Positions 10,701-18,100 of a stretch of DNA of 64,000 bases are shown here, one piece after another (the stretch's first letter is position 1; the number at the start of each line of letters is the position of its first letter). The notes below the pieces were generated by a model, which was not told the DNA's origin, made no database searches, and saw only the letters and a program-made list of their open reading frames with translations. The stretch is taken from positions 1 to 64,000 of the forward strand of contig JAOQAD010000041.1 in the NCBI GenBank assembly GCA_025963775.1, read 5' to 3'. Origin of the DNA: Bacteroidota bacterium (GTDB lineage Bacteria; Bacteroidota; Bacteroidia; 2-12-FULL-35-15). Position numbers and translations under genes: made by a program.

Positions 10701-13700
10701 GCATACCGAAGAAGAAGCTGCCAATTCAATGATGAACATTGAGCTGTGGGATTATGTAGGGGAAAATACGCATGATGATATTTCCGGTGGGGGCTGGACT
10801 TCCAGCTATACCGGACTTGAGTTAACGCGGGAGGAAATGGATGAATATGCGGAAAATGTTTTTCATAAAGTACGGCCGCATGTCAGTGAAACAAGCACCG
10901 TGCTGGAGATAGGCTGTGCTTCGGGAATTACTATGTTCAGTCTTTCACCATTCGTTAAAACGTATGTGGGTACTGACTTGTCCTCAAAAATACTTGAGAA
11001 AACACAACTGCGTGCCGATGAAGGAGGATACACGAATGTACGGCTCGGGCATCTTGCTGCGCACGAGGTGGACCGGCTGGAAGAAAAATTTGATGTCATT
11101 ATAATAAACAGTGTAATACAAAGCTTTCATGGGTATAACTACCTGCGGGATGTGCTCCGGAAATGCATCCGCCTGCTGAATGACAAAGGCATGATCTACC
11201 TTGGTGATATCCAGGACCAGGATCTGAAGCAGGATCTTATAGCGAGCCTTTCCAATTTTAAAAAGCAGAACACAGTTGCGGAATACCGTACAAAAACCGA
11301 TTGGTCGAAAGAGCTGTTTGTTTCCAGGAGGTTCCTGCACGATCTGCAGTATGAAATGCCTGAGATCCGGGAAATAAAAGATTCGCTTAAAGAAGGAAAG
11401 ATCCACAATGAGCTGAAAGATTTCCGTTTCGATGCGGTGCTTTTCATTGATAAGGATAAAAAAGCCAAACAAAAGTTAAAGCCGCGCTTTAAGCAGCAGT
11501 ACGGAGCCGCTTCACTTTCTGAAGCAACAGGCGGTTATGAAGTGAATACATTGCCTGCCGGAACTGCTTATATTATATATACCTCCGGCTCAACGGGACA
11601 GCCGAAAGGAGTAGCCGTAGGCAATAAGAGCCTTTATAATTACATCAGCTGGGCCAACGGTTATTATTTTGCCGAAGCCGGCTCCGGTAACATGGCATTG
11701 CTTACATCACTTGCATTCGATCTTACGGTTACCAGCTTGTTTTGTCCGCTTACAAACGGAAGCAAGCTGTTTGTATTTGAAGGAAAGGAAATCGACCAGG
11801 TCATGATCACCTGCTTCTCCAATCCGGAAATACAAACGCTGAAGTTAACCCCGACACACATTTCGCTTTTAAATCACCTGCCGGTTATGTATTCCCTTTT
11901 AAAACAGGTGATCGTAGGTGGGGAAATGCTGCAAAAGCACCAGGTGGATACGCTTGCTGCGATCAACCCTGATATAATTATTTATAATGAATATGGCCCT
12001 ACGGAAGCTACCGTTGGCTGTACCGTTGCCAAAGTAAGCGGTTCATATTTTGATATCGGCTACCCGATCGCAAACACGCAGATTTTGATTATGGATGACA
12101 ATGATCAGCTGGTACCGGTAGGTTGTGATGGCGAATTGTGTATTGCCGGTGATTGCCTTGCATTGGCATATCATAACAGGCCGGAGCTGACAAAGCAAAA
12201 ATTTGTGCCTCATCCGTTTGCAGAAAACAAGCTATTGTACCGTACGGGAGATCTTGCGAGGTGGCAGGAGGATGGCAGCCTTCAGCTCAGGGGCAGGATA
12301 GATGACCAGGTAAAAATAAATGGCCACCGGATAGAGCCGGGTGAGATCGCGAAAAAAATGGTGATGCATCCTTTTGTGAAAGATGCGGTTGTTATTATTA
12401 CCGGGGCGGATGATCAGAAAAAGCTTGTTGCCTACCTTGTAACAGATAAAACAGTGGAGCCGACGGAGCTACAGCATTTTTTACTGGAAACGCTTCCGGC
12501 ATACATGCTACCTTCAAAGTTTGTTTCACTTGAAAAACTTCCGCTTACCGTAAATGGCAAGCTGGATGTGAAAGCATTACCCGGTATGGAATCCGCAGTT
12601 GAGAATGACAGGCTGTTCAAGGCGCCAGTTACGGAAATGGAGCTTTTAATGACAGAGGTATGGAAAGATGTACTCGGCCTTGGCAGGATTGGCATTGATG
12701 AAGACTTCTTTGAAATAGGAGGAGATTCCATTAAGGCGATCCAGATCGCATCGCGAATGCACAGGGAAGGATACAACGTGCAGGTAAGAGATATTTTTAA
12801 AAAATCAACGATCGAGGAACTTTCGCAGGAAGTGAAAAAATTAGCCCGGATCGCTGACCAGGCTCCCGTTACCGGTAAGGTGCCGCTCACTCCCATGCAG
12901 ATTGAGTTCTTTAACATGGGCATAAATGCGCCTCACCATTTTAACCAGTCTGTAATGCTGTATGCAGAGGAAGGCTTTTCCACTGAAATGATAAAAGCCG
13001 TTTTTACATTGATCCAGTCTCATCACGATGCATTGCGCATGACTTATGTAAATATCAATGGTGTAAACGAGCAGTATAACAATGGCCTGGAGCAGGACTT
13101 AGAGCTGGTTACGGAGCTGATCGGAAGCGATGTTGCTGCTGAGATCGAAATGCATGCTAACAGAATCCAGCAAAGCATCAGCCTGGAAAAAGGGCCTCTG
13201 ATGAAGCTTGGTCTTTTTAAGGCTGCAGATGGCGATCGCTTGCTTATCGTGATCCATCATCTTGTTGTGGATGGAGTATCCTGGAGGATCCTGTTTGAGG
13301 ATATTGCCACCCTTTGCAGGCAATACAAGGAAGGCGCAGCGCTTACACTTCCGCTAAAAACGGATGCATTCATGCAATGGGCTGTGAAGTTGAAGGCATA
13401 TGCAAATACGCCCCGGTTCCTGGAAGAAAAAATATTCTGGAAAGAGCTGGAAGAGGTTACAGTGCCCTCACTGGTGCCCGATCATGACGCAGAAAATACG
13501 GAAGAAGATGTGGAAGCAGTCAGCTTTACGCTCGATGCGGATCAGCTGATGAATGCAAATAAAGCATACAGCACCGAAATAAATGATCTTTTATTATCGG
13601 GACTCGGACTCGCTGTAAAAAAATGCTTTGGTGTTGAACGATCAATGATTGCCCTGGAATCGCATGGCAGGGAAGAGCTGATAAAAGATGTGGATGTGAG

Positions 13701-14238
13701 CCGCACCATCGGGTGGTTTACAACGGTGTTCCCGGTAATTATCGGTATGGGCTGTTCTGCCGATATTTCACTTTATATAAAGGAAGTGAAGGAAAGCCTG
13801 CATAAAATTCCGAATAAAGGAATTGGTTACTGGATGCTGAAGCACCTTACGGAAAAAGAACACACACAGGAATTAAGATTTGACCAGGTACCAGGCATCA
13901 GCTTCAATTACCTGGGGCAGTTTGATACCGATCTTAAAAAGATGGAGTACGGCATCGCAGCCGAATCACCGGGGAAATCACAGGGAAGCAACGGTAAACG
14001 GCAATACCTGCTGGATGTATCGGGAATGCTTACCGGTGGACAGCTGGCAATGACGCTACGGTATTCAGGAAAACAGTTTGGAAAAGGGAAAATGGAGCTG
14101 CTAGCTGCCGAATACAAAGCTGCGTTGAAAAATGTGATCGCACATTGCATCTCTAAGGGTGAAAAGGAGCTTACACCAAGTGACCTTGGCTACAAAGGAT
14201 TAAAGGTAAAAGACCTCGAAACTTTTTTTGATGAATAA
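1726..14238 (+). CDS. Hybrid PKS-NRPS megasynthase: KS-dAT-KR-ACP / C-A(Asn)-PCP / C-A(Asn)+MT-PCP-E
   Basis: 4170 residues. KS about 3-425, with Cys162 (DTACSSS), His297 (EAHGTA) and His337 (GHTNTAAG). Degenerate AT remnant about 510-720 (GSGKGK at 586-591 where GHSxGE is expected). KR with GGASGIG at 973-979, Ser1107 and Tyr1120. ACP Ser1277. LCL-type C with HHIISDG at 1469. First A domain: hand-aligned code DLTKIGEIGK, very close to the Asn code. PCP Ser2338. Second C with HHIISDE at 2526. Second A domain: code DLTKIGEVGK, again Asn; it is split between motifs a2 and a3 by a SAM methyltransferase at about 3000-3255 (VLEIGCASG). PCP Ser3668. Epimerisation domain (HHLVVDG at 3844) and a C-terminal COM-like tail (TPSD...LETFFDE). 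It should add a reduced ketide, L-Asn and a methylated D-Asn-type residue. Domain calls are firm; substrates are inferred. Confidence 0.97.
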   Translation: MYKDIAIIGMAGRFPGAPDISGFSDLLREGRDGVRELSKKRKQDTNLSFDKDYQVLAFLEDIDKFDCDFFGILPGEANYIDPHQRILLEIVYQTIENAGYNVDDFNGSNTSLFIGDTVQEYYRLAESFNPLLITGNLSAVTAGRIARYFNLTGNAQMIDTACSSSLVALNTAYNELILGQADCALVAGINLVLSPNEKMVDEVGIMSADGRARSFSAGANGTGGGEIAACVLLKPLDAALRDNDTIHAVIKGVAVNQDAQRSSSLTAPSSNAQAEVIKKAWKQANIDPVTISFIEAHGTATRLGDPIEIEGITKAFSEFTDKRQFCAVSTIKSAIGHTNTAAGIAGLIKTVISLKNKELYPSLHFSEPNPLIDFINSPVYINTKRNYWKTGADQPRRAGVSSFGLSGTNCHVVLEESPQKTGPINQEVNENLIYTLSAKTAESLLSNAKMLEAFLSEKRSPEISTSALSFTLNARRKHYKHRIAFVADTVSNVRERLKQYISGSVIPQDAATEMIWISFSGNSIISSETNQQFSARFPVFKNAIEECALAAAGSGSPIADQNAFCFQYAYYKLLESLGIASKNVIGSGKGKLVIDVLKGKSSLKDAFISLGGYTAVLNEKLEERLAAFLKEKLNDPASVLIEAGMSGEIPSLLAKLNNALQNRFFYFKEADENNFSELLVQLYNRGTKIKWAALYPVGGRRIELPSYQFVKTRCWLDPAPAAISDWLYKPSWKQVEELPERAAIHDKCFIVFMDEENAAAEKLCSELILQGNKCIRVFPGTAFEQEGKDVFRMSHTSEHAYTRLLQALAGNRSEVSGVIYMGAYNIRPLAADVDTSLEAALYAPFMMVKGLDLLWNQEGIHLFIITANARIVTGKETVHIPANAAVHGFANGLVQEYPALTVRCLDFDASEGSQHIAACIGKEFDHKKDRAVVAYRGKHRFLLSIERQVSSGEQETAGIAKLLRTDGVYLIPGGASGIGLEIAKFISSKEKVKLAIVSRRTPEELAVSDAALEAFREIEKSGSSVHYYAADISDFTKMKAVVSLIHKELGKISGVIHSAGLPGGVMRTKNHSAASFKETLLPKIHGSVNLFELLKNDAPDFFVMFSSLNSILGGDRGSNYSAASIFQDNYVHEIKMQIPHAVVINWPAWRETGQWKRFNDFVDQPADYDQSILSSEGIAAFETALAQGWSNTIVSNTNPALLGDNPFFIANTGEASPSVKRSNAAKRSMPVTDEKSDYVFNDEWTGTENKVAAIWYSVLKTKAIGRDDNYFKLGGHSLLGIRIINRIEKQLEVEMEFRNLLEYPTIRELSAYIDKLRKEGNIVKYEKIEPVPLQEHYGLSHAQLRLWFLDKINPGSFAYNVASAYILEGTLDPSAFASAFALLIKRHETLRTIFIELDGEPRQKILQPGETGFFIEEIDLSKNEDWETEWNIFIQDDARKPFNLATGPLLRAKLIRLASGRYGFIFNMHHIISDGWSMIVLVKELLEIYSGLLKGEVISLTPLPVQYKDYTAWQNKLLADSSDSEHKQYWTRQLEGEIPVLDLPADKERPALKTYNGNVLKINIGDGLYEQIRGYAAEKSTSLFVILMSSVKALLYKYTGQDDIIVGTTVSGRDHLDLEDQIGFYINSLAIRTRFSTDESFDSLSAKLKSGTIKALEHSIYPFDLLLGGVAVERDQSRSPLFDVLVEFFDMNTGRQATPAQKAILSDACEAAAFVSTKYDLTFRFDNSNGLCLFIEYNTDLFSSGRIDMLREHYLRLLNQLISESAKPLAGFTYTTAQEQKKLLDISFGKSVEIPAESFIAAFQQQVSKTPHHPAVVFNDKVLSYTQLNAEANKLAHYLKETFGVSTGQFIPLMVDRSEYMIIGLLGILKAGCAFCPIDPSYPNARKKLILEDLDASILITDSTYIFDLPVGVHVKLIALDAELPGMITSSEDLQEPFTEGNTAYVIYTSGSTGNPKGVVVSDNNFMNYLRWANSYYFNDQPGYHFPLFTSLSFDLTLTSIFSTLLRGDSVTVFGELEIDALFSSVFHKNSGITAVKLTPSHLEIVNDLGYDLGNLKLMITGGEALKNKHIERLIESYPQVKVYNEYGPTETTIGSSVSLVAEEGIITIGEPVWNTSIFILDEHLNLVPEGIKGEICIGGAGVTKGYLNKPEMTSGKFIRDPFSEKYSTMYRTGDLGTRTPQGMLVYHGRKDDQVKIRGNRVEPGEIENVLLGMKNVKQVAVLEKKDKEGTSFLCAYIVAAGVMEELALKEHLKKQLPNYMIPSFFIRVDEMPLSASGKTDKAALGRLDDIDLLLGPVNVYEAPKTATETIVAGIWERILDRTKISRNDNFFELGGHSLKATKFIALLYKEHNVQLDLTLIFEKPVLAALSMEIDKMEKTAYDDIVPVDEQPYYEVSHAQKRLWFVEQKGHGQAAYNIPSAHLLRGDINCAAFESALEMLIRRHESMRTVFITVAGEPKQKILSFESTGFKLQQDDFRTKQDPKAAVEKILAQDSKIPFDLSKGPLLRTKLFRISEDHYVFYMNIHHIISDEWSMGIFINELLGFYKAALDRTVPLPEPLRVQYKDYAAWQNKQLAGEKVKAHQQFWLSRFKNAAPVLELPTDFKRPAEKSFKGNTIGAVVSKELTSGLNKLSLDHGASLYMTILALINTLMHRYSKQEDIVIGFPIAGREHTDLENQLGFYVNTLALRTAFSKDDRFDQLLLKVKENTLNSYEHQVYPFNRLLEDLQLERDDSRHPLFDINVVFQNTDALDSKAFADNESGAGIEVLGNFLSQYNSSKYDLIFHFREISGCLQMGIEYSTDLFKEERIRRMLSHFEMLVRSVIADATVTIASAELLSSEEKAMLLFENNTTEMVMDDAKTVVHLFREQVENNPGNTALVINDRQITYAELDVLVSKHATFISRQKLNKNAVIAVMLERSVNAVAAIMGVLKSGYTYLPLEPENPFERLKYILNDSAAEMVISEKKYLKTLNKLQWECDSFGTYMCVDSEDVHTEEEAANSMMNIELWDYVGENTHDDISGGGWTSSYTGLELTREEMDEYAENVFHKVRPHVSETSTVLEIGCASGITMFSLSPFVKTYVGTDLSSKILEKTQLRADEGGYTNVRLGHLAAHEVDRLEEKFDVIIINSVIQSFHGYNYLRDVLRKCIRLLNDKGMIYLGDIQDQDLKQDLIASLSNFKKQNTVAEYRTKTDWSKELFVSRRFLHDLQYEMPEIREIKDSLKEGKIHNELKDFRFDAVLFIDKDKKAKQKLKPRFKQQYGAASLSEATGGYEVNTLPAGTAYIIYTSGSTGQPKGVAVGNKSLYNYISWANGYYFAEAGSGNMALLTSLAFDLTVTSLFCPLTNGSKLFVFEGKEIDQVMITCFSNPEIQTLKLTPTHISLLNHLPVMYSLLKQVIVGGEMLQKHQVDTLAAINPDIIIYNEYGPTEATVGCTVAKVSGSYFDIGYPIANTQILIMDDNDQLVPVGCDGELCIAGDCLALAYHNRPELTKQKFVPHPFAENKLLYRTGDLARWQEDGSLQLRGRIDDQVKINGHRIEPGEIAKKMVMHPFVKDAVVIITGADDQKKLVAYLVTDKTVEPTELQHFLLETLPAYMLPSKFVSLEKLPLTVNGKLDVKALPGMESAVENDRLFKAPVTEMELLMTEVWKDVLGLGRIGIDEDFFEIGGDSIKAIQIASRMHREGYNVQVRDIFKKSTIEELSQEVKKLARIADQAPVTGKVPLTPMQIEFFNMGINAPHHFNQSVMLYAEEGFSTEMIKAVFTLIQSHHDALRMTYVNINGVNEQYNNGLEQDLELVTELIGSDVAAEIEMHANRIQQSISLEKGPLMKLGLFKAADGDRLLIVIHHLVVDGVSWRILFEDIATLCRQYKEGAALTLPLKTDAFMQWAVKLKAYANTPRFLEEKIFWKELEEVTVPSLVPDHDAENTEEDVEAVSFTLDADQLMNANKAYSTEINDLLLSGLGLAVKKCFGVERSMIALESHGREELIKDVDVSRTIGWFTTVFPVIIGMGCSADISLYIKEVKESLHKIPNKGIGYWMLKHLTEKEHTQELRFDQVPGISFNYLGQFDTDLKKMEYGIAAESPGKSQGSNGKRQYLLDVSGMLTGGQLAMTLRYSGKQFGKGKMELLAAEYKAALKNVIAHCISKGEKELTPSDLGYKGLKVKDLETFFDE

Positions 14239-14311
14239 AAAGGCGTTCATACCTGGGCCTGCAAAAAATAAATAAATACTTCACTAAAATTATATTAAAA
14301 AAAATCTGAAA

Positions 14312-15094
14312 ATGAAAAAAATAACAGAAATCAGCGAGTTGGCAAACCTGTCGCAGGAAAATTTTATACAGTTCACAGATGCGCTGTCCTCGTGTAATTA
14401 CGAAATAATTGATCCCGGGGTATTACCGGATGATGCAGTTAAGCAAACTTTTGGAGGCACATCCAACCGCATGGAACATTATAAGATCATTTTTGATGAC
14501 CAGGAAGCATCGCTCGGTTATTTTTTGTTGAAGTTTACAGGGGCAGATGGCTCCGATGTGCTGTTACCGATCACTGTATTTGGTAAAAGCGATGTTCACA
14601 AGGTCTATTTCCCATTGGTGATCGACCAGATGCTGGTGGAGAATTTTCTTAAGCTGAGCAAAAAAGGCCTGACAGAATTTCTGGATACTTTTCCCGAAGA
14701 GGCAATTGATGAATTGTTTGTTAAATTCCTGAGTATTAAAAAAAATCTTATTGAAGCCATATTTAAAAAGTACCTTGAAGTAAGCAAAGATTTTATTTCG
14801 GCAATGGCCTGGGAATTAAAAGGTAAGGAAAGCTTTACAAGGAAACTTGCCGAAGCTCATTCATTTAACTGCTGGCAAAACCAGGAGCTGAATATCGAAT
14901 TTCTTTTTTCCAGGCATATCACGGATGAGGAAAAAAAGAAAATGGAGCGCTTCATTGTAAGAGCGCGTTGGGTGATGTCGCTTTCACTGGATAAAAACAT
15001 TAAAGCTGATGCCCCTGCTGTATTGTCAGATGAATTCAAAGGACTTTTAAAGCTCTTTTACCAGCGGCTTTTATTGCATGAAGCCAATGTATAA
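14312..15094 (+). CDS. Uncharacterised 260-residue protein inside the NRPS cluster
   Basis: I do not recognise this protein. It lies between two NRPS genes on the same strand, 73 nt after the PKS-NRPS stop and 38 nt before the next NRPS start, so it is very probably co-transcribed. It has no signal peptide or membrane segment and looks soluble and mainly helical, rich in Lys, Glu and Phe. There is a central helical stretch (LSIKKNLIEAIFKKYLEVSK) and no metal-binding or nucleotide-binding motif that I can see. There is a Trp/Cys patch near residue 190 (FNCWQNQ). It could be a tailoring enzyme of an unfamiliar family, a carrier- or docking-partner protein, or a structural chaperone of the assembly line. 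None of these can be chosen from the sequence alone. Confidence 0.85.
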   Translation: MKKITEISELANLSQENFIQFTDALSSCNYEIIDPGVLPDDAVKQTFGGTSNRMEHYKIIFDDQEASLGYFLLKFTGADGSDVLLPITVFGKSDVHKVYFPLVIDQMLVENFLKLSKKGLTEFLDTFPEEAIDELFVKFLSIKKNLIEAIFKKYLEVSKDFISAMAWELKGKESFTRKLAEAHSFNCWQNQELNIEFLFSRHITDEEKKKMERFIVRARWVMSLSLDKNIKADAPAVLSDEFKGLLKLFYQRLLLHEANV

Positions 15095-15132
15095 TAAGAA
15101 GGTCATACAGAATTAAAAAGAACAGCAGCGCT

Positions 15133-18100
15133 ATGTTAACAAATAAGAATATCCAGGATATCTATACGCTTTCCCCGCTTCAGCAGGGAATCTATTTTCA
15201 ATGGCTTTATAATAGATCGTCATCCAATTATTTTGAGCAGATGTCGTACAGCATTCATGGCAGCATAGATGCCGGAGTTGTGGAGCATGCGCTTAATCAG
15301 CTGGTCGCCCGTTATGATATCCTCAGGACAGTTTTTAATCATGAGCGCACCGGTCAGCTGCTGCAGGTTGTGGTAAAAGAAAGGCAAGCGGATTTCACAT
15401 ACCTGGATCTGCGGAGCTTGCCCGGGGACAAGCAAAAAAATATTGCAGAGCATCTGGAAGCCGACAGGTCAAAAGGATTCGATCTCAACAAAGATGTGCT
15501 GATGCGCGTGATCCTGATCCGTTCAGAAGAGAACGAATATCATTTTATCTGGAGTCATCATCACATCCTGATGGATGGCTGGTGTGTAAGTATTATCACT
15601 GCGGAATTTTTTCATTTGTATGCATGCGGTGTGGCGGGCCGTTCAGCTTTACTGCCGGCTGTAAAGCAATACCGCGATTATATCGAATGGCTAAACGAAT
15701 GTGATAAGGCAGCAGCAAAAGACTATTGGACAAAATACCTTGCAGCGTTTACAAAAAAAACCGGCCTTCCTGCATCCTTCGGCAACGATGAAACGGAAGA
15801 AAAATATGAGGCGGATCATGTTGAAAAAATATTTCCGGAAGAGTTGTCAGTCCGCATGCGTCACTATGCCGAGAAGAATCATGTAACGCTTAATAATTTT
15901 ATCCAGGTGTTGTGGGGCGTTTTGCTGGCCAAATATAATAATACTACCGATGTGGTATTCGGATCCATTGTATCGGGAAGGCCTGCGGAAATTCCCGGGA
16001 TAGAAACAATGGTCGGCCTGTTCATCAATACAATTCCTGTAAGGCTTGCATTTGAAAGCGGGGAAACATTCAACAGCCTGCTGAAACGCATGCATGCAAA
16101 AGCAATAGAAAGTGAAGCATTCCATTATTCACCTTTGAATGAGATCCAGTCCTACAGCCCATTAAAGCAAGGTCTGCTGGACCATATTATGGTTTTTGAA
16201 AATTACCCGGTAGCAAAAAGCATCGAGGAAAAAGGTGCCGGGATGATGGCATCCGGTACAGGTCCTGCAACTGAAATAAAAGATATATGGATGTTCAGGC
16301 AGACCAATTATAATTTTAATATGGCGGTGATCCCCGGACAGGAGATCTCCATCCGTTTTGATTATAATGCCTGTGTATATGACCGTTTGTTTGTGGAATC
16401 AATTTTCGGCCATTTTGAAAACATTGTCAGCCAGGTAATGGAGAATGACTCCCTTGCGATTGAGGGTCTGAAGCTGGTTAAAAAAGAAGAAGCAGACAGG
16501 ATCACTGAAAAATTTAATGACACGGCAAAAGTATATCCCTCGGATACGACCATTGTGCAGCTGTTTGAAGAGCAGGTAAAACGTCACGGATCATTAACGG
16601 CCGTGGAGTTTAACAACAGCTGCTTAACGTATACTGAGCTGAATGAAAAAGCGAACCAGCTTGCTGCTCAGCTGATCGGGAAAGGTGTAACGCCTGATTC
16701 CGTTGTAGGAATTATTGCGGAACGCTCCTGTGAAATGATCATTGGCATCATAGCCATTCTCAAGGCCGGTGGTGCTTATCTGCCTGTCGATCCCGCTTAT
16801 CCGGATGAGCGTATTTTGCATATGATTAAAAACAGCGAAGCAGCTGCAGTGCTCACATATAGCTACACATTACCAGCCGCTTTACAGCATCTGCCGGCAA
16901 TCAGCCTTGCAGATGGTGTTTTTAAAGGGAGCACGGAAAATCCGCCATTGATCCCCGCTCCGGGAAATCTTGCGTATGTGATCTATACTTCCGGGTCAAC
17001 CGGCCTTCCCAAAGGAGTAATGGTAGAGCACCGCGCCTTCCTGAATATAAAGGATGCCTATTTTAAAATTTCCGCAGGAGAAAAAACAACACTTTCCTGC
17101 AATTTTGTTTTTGATGTTTCGGTGCTCGAAATTTTCAGCAGCCTGCTAAATGGTGCCTGCCTTTGCATTCCGCCAGCCGGTGTTGTAAGCGATCCTGCAG
17201 ATTATGCAGATTTTCTTCAGCGCAAGCAGATCACAACAGCGTATCTGCATCCCATGCACTTACAGCCCATTGCAAATGTGCTGAAAAACTTTGATGCCTG
17301 CTTTCTCAAAAGAATCCTCATTGGTGTGGAGCCGATCAAACATGAGATGATCAAATGGTACCTGCACCGGCACATAGAAATTATAAATGGGTATGGCCCG
17401 ACCGAAACTACCATTTGTGCTACCTTTTATAAGGTGAATACTGCGGAAACAAAAGAAAGGGTGATCCCGATCGGAAAACCGTTGCAGAATATGCAGGTAT
17501 TCATTCTTGATGATCAGCTGGAGATGGTGCCGGCAGGAATAAAAGGAGAGATCTGTATTGCCGGTGTGGGACTCGCGCGGGGGTACATCAATGATCCCGG
17601 ATTAACGGCTGCTGTATTTGTAAACGGGAAAGAATGTACTGCGGAAAGGATTTACCGGACAGGAGATACCGGCAGATGGCTTCCTGACGGCAATCTTGAA
17701 TTCCAGGGAAGAAAAGATAACCAGGTAAAGCTGAATGGATACCGTATTGAATTGGGAGAGATCGAAGCCTGCTTATCCATGCATCCTGCTATTGCAGAGG
17801 CTGCAGTGATTATTGACAGTAAAGAGAATAGCGCAGGCCTTACGGCTTTCATTGTTGTTAAAGGGCCTGCAGGCCTCAATGAGCTCAGGGAATTTTTATC
17901 CAGGAGCCTTCCCAAATACATGTTCCCTTCGCGTTTTGTGATTATTCCAAAGCTCCCGGTAACATCCAATGGTAAGATCGACCGGAAGGGATTGCTGCAG
18001 ATCAATGGAAATGAGCTGCTAAGCGGTGTTAAATATGTGAGTCCGAGAAACATTATAGAAGAAAAGCTGGCGGAAGCTTTTGAAAGTGTATTGGGAACAG

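Noticed and set aside
10690-11570. Inactive A domain caused by the methyltransferase insertion
   Set aside because: All motifs from a3 to a10 (including GRIDDQVK and NGKLD) and the pocket residues are intact, so the domain is probably functional.
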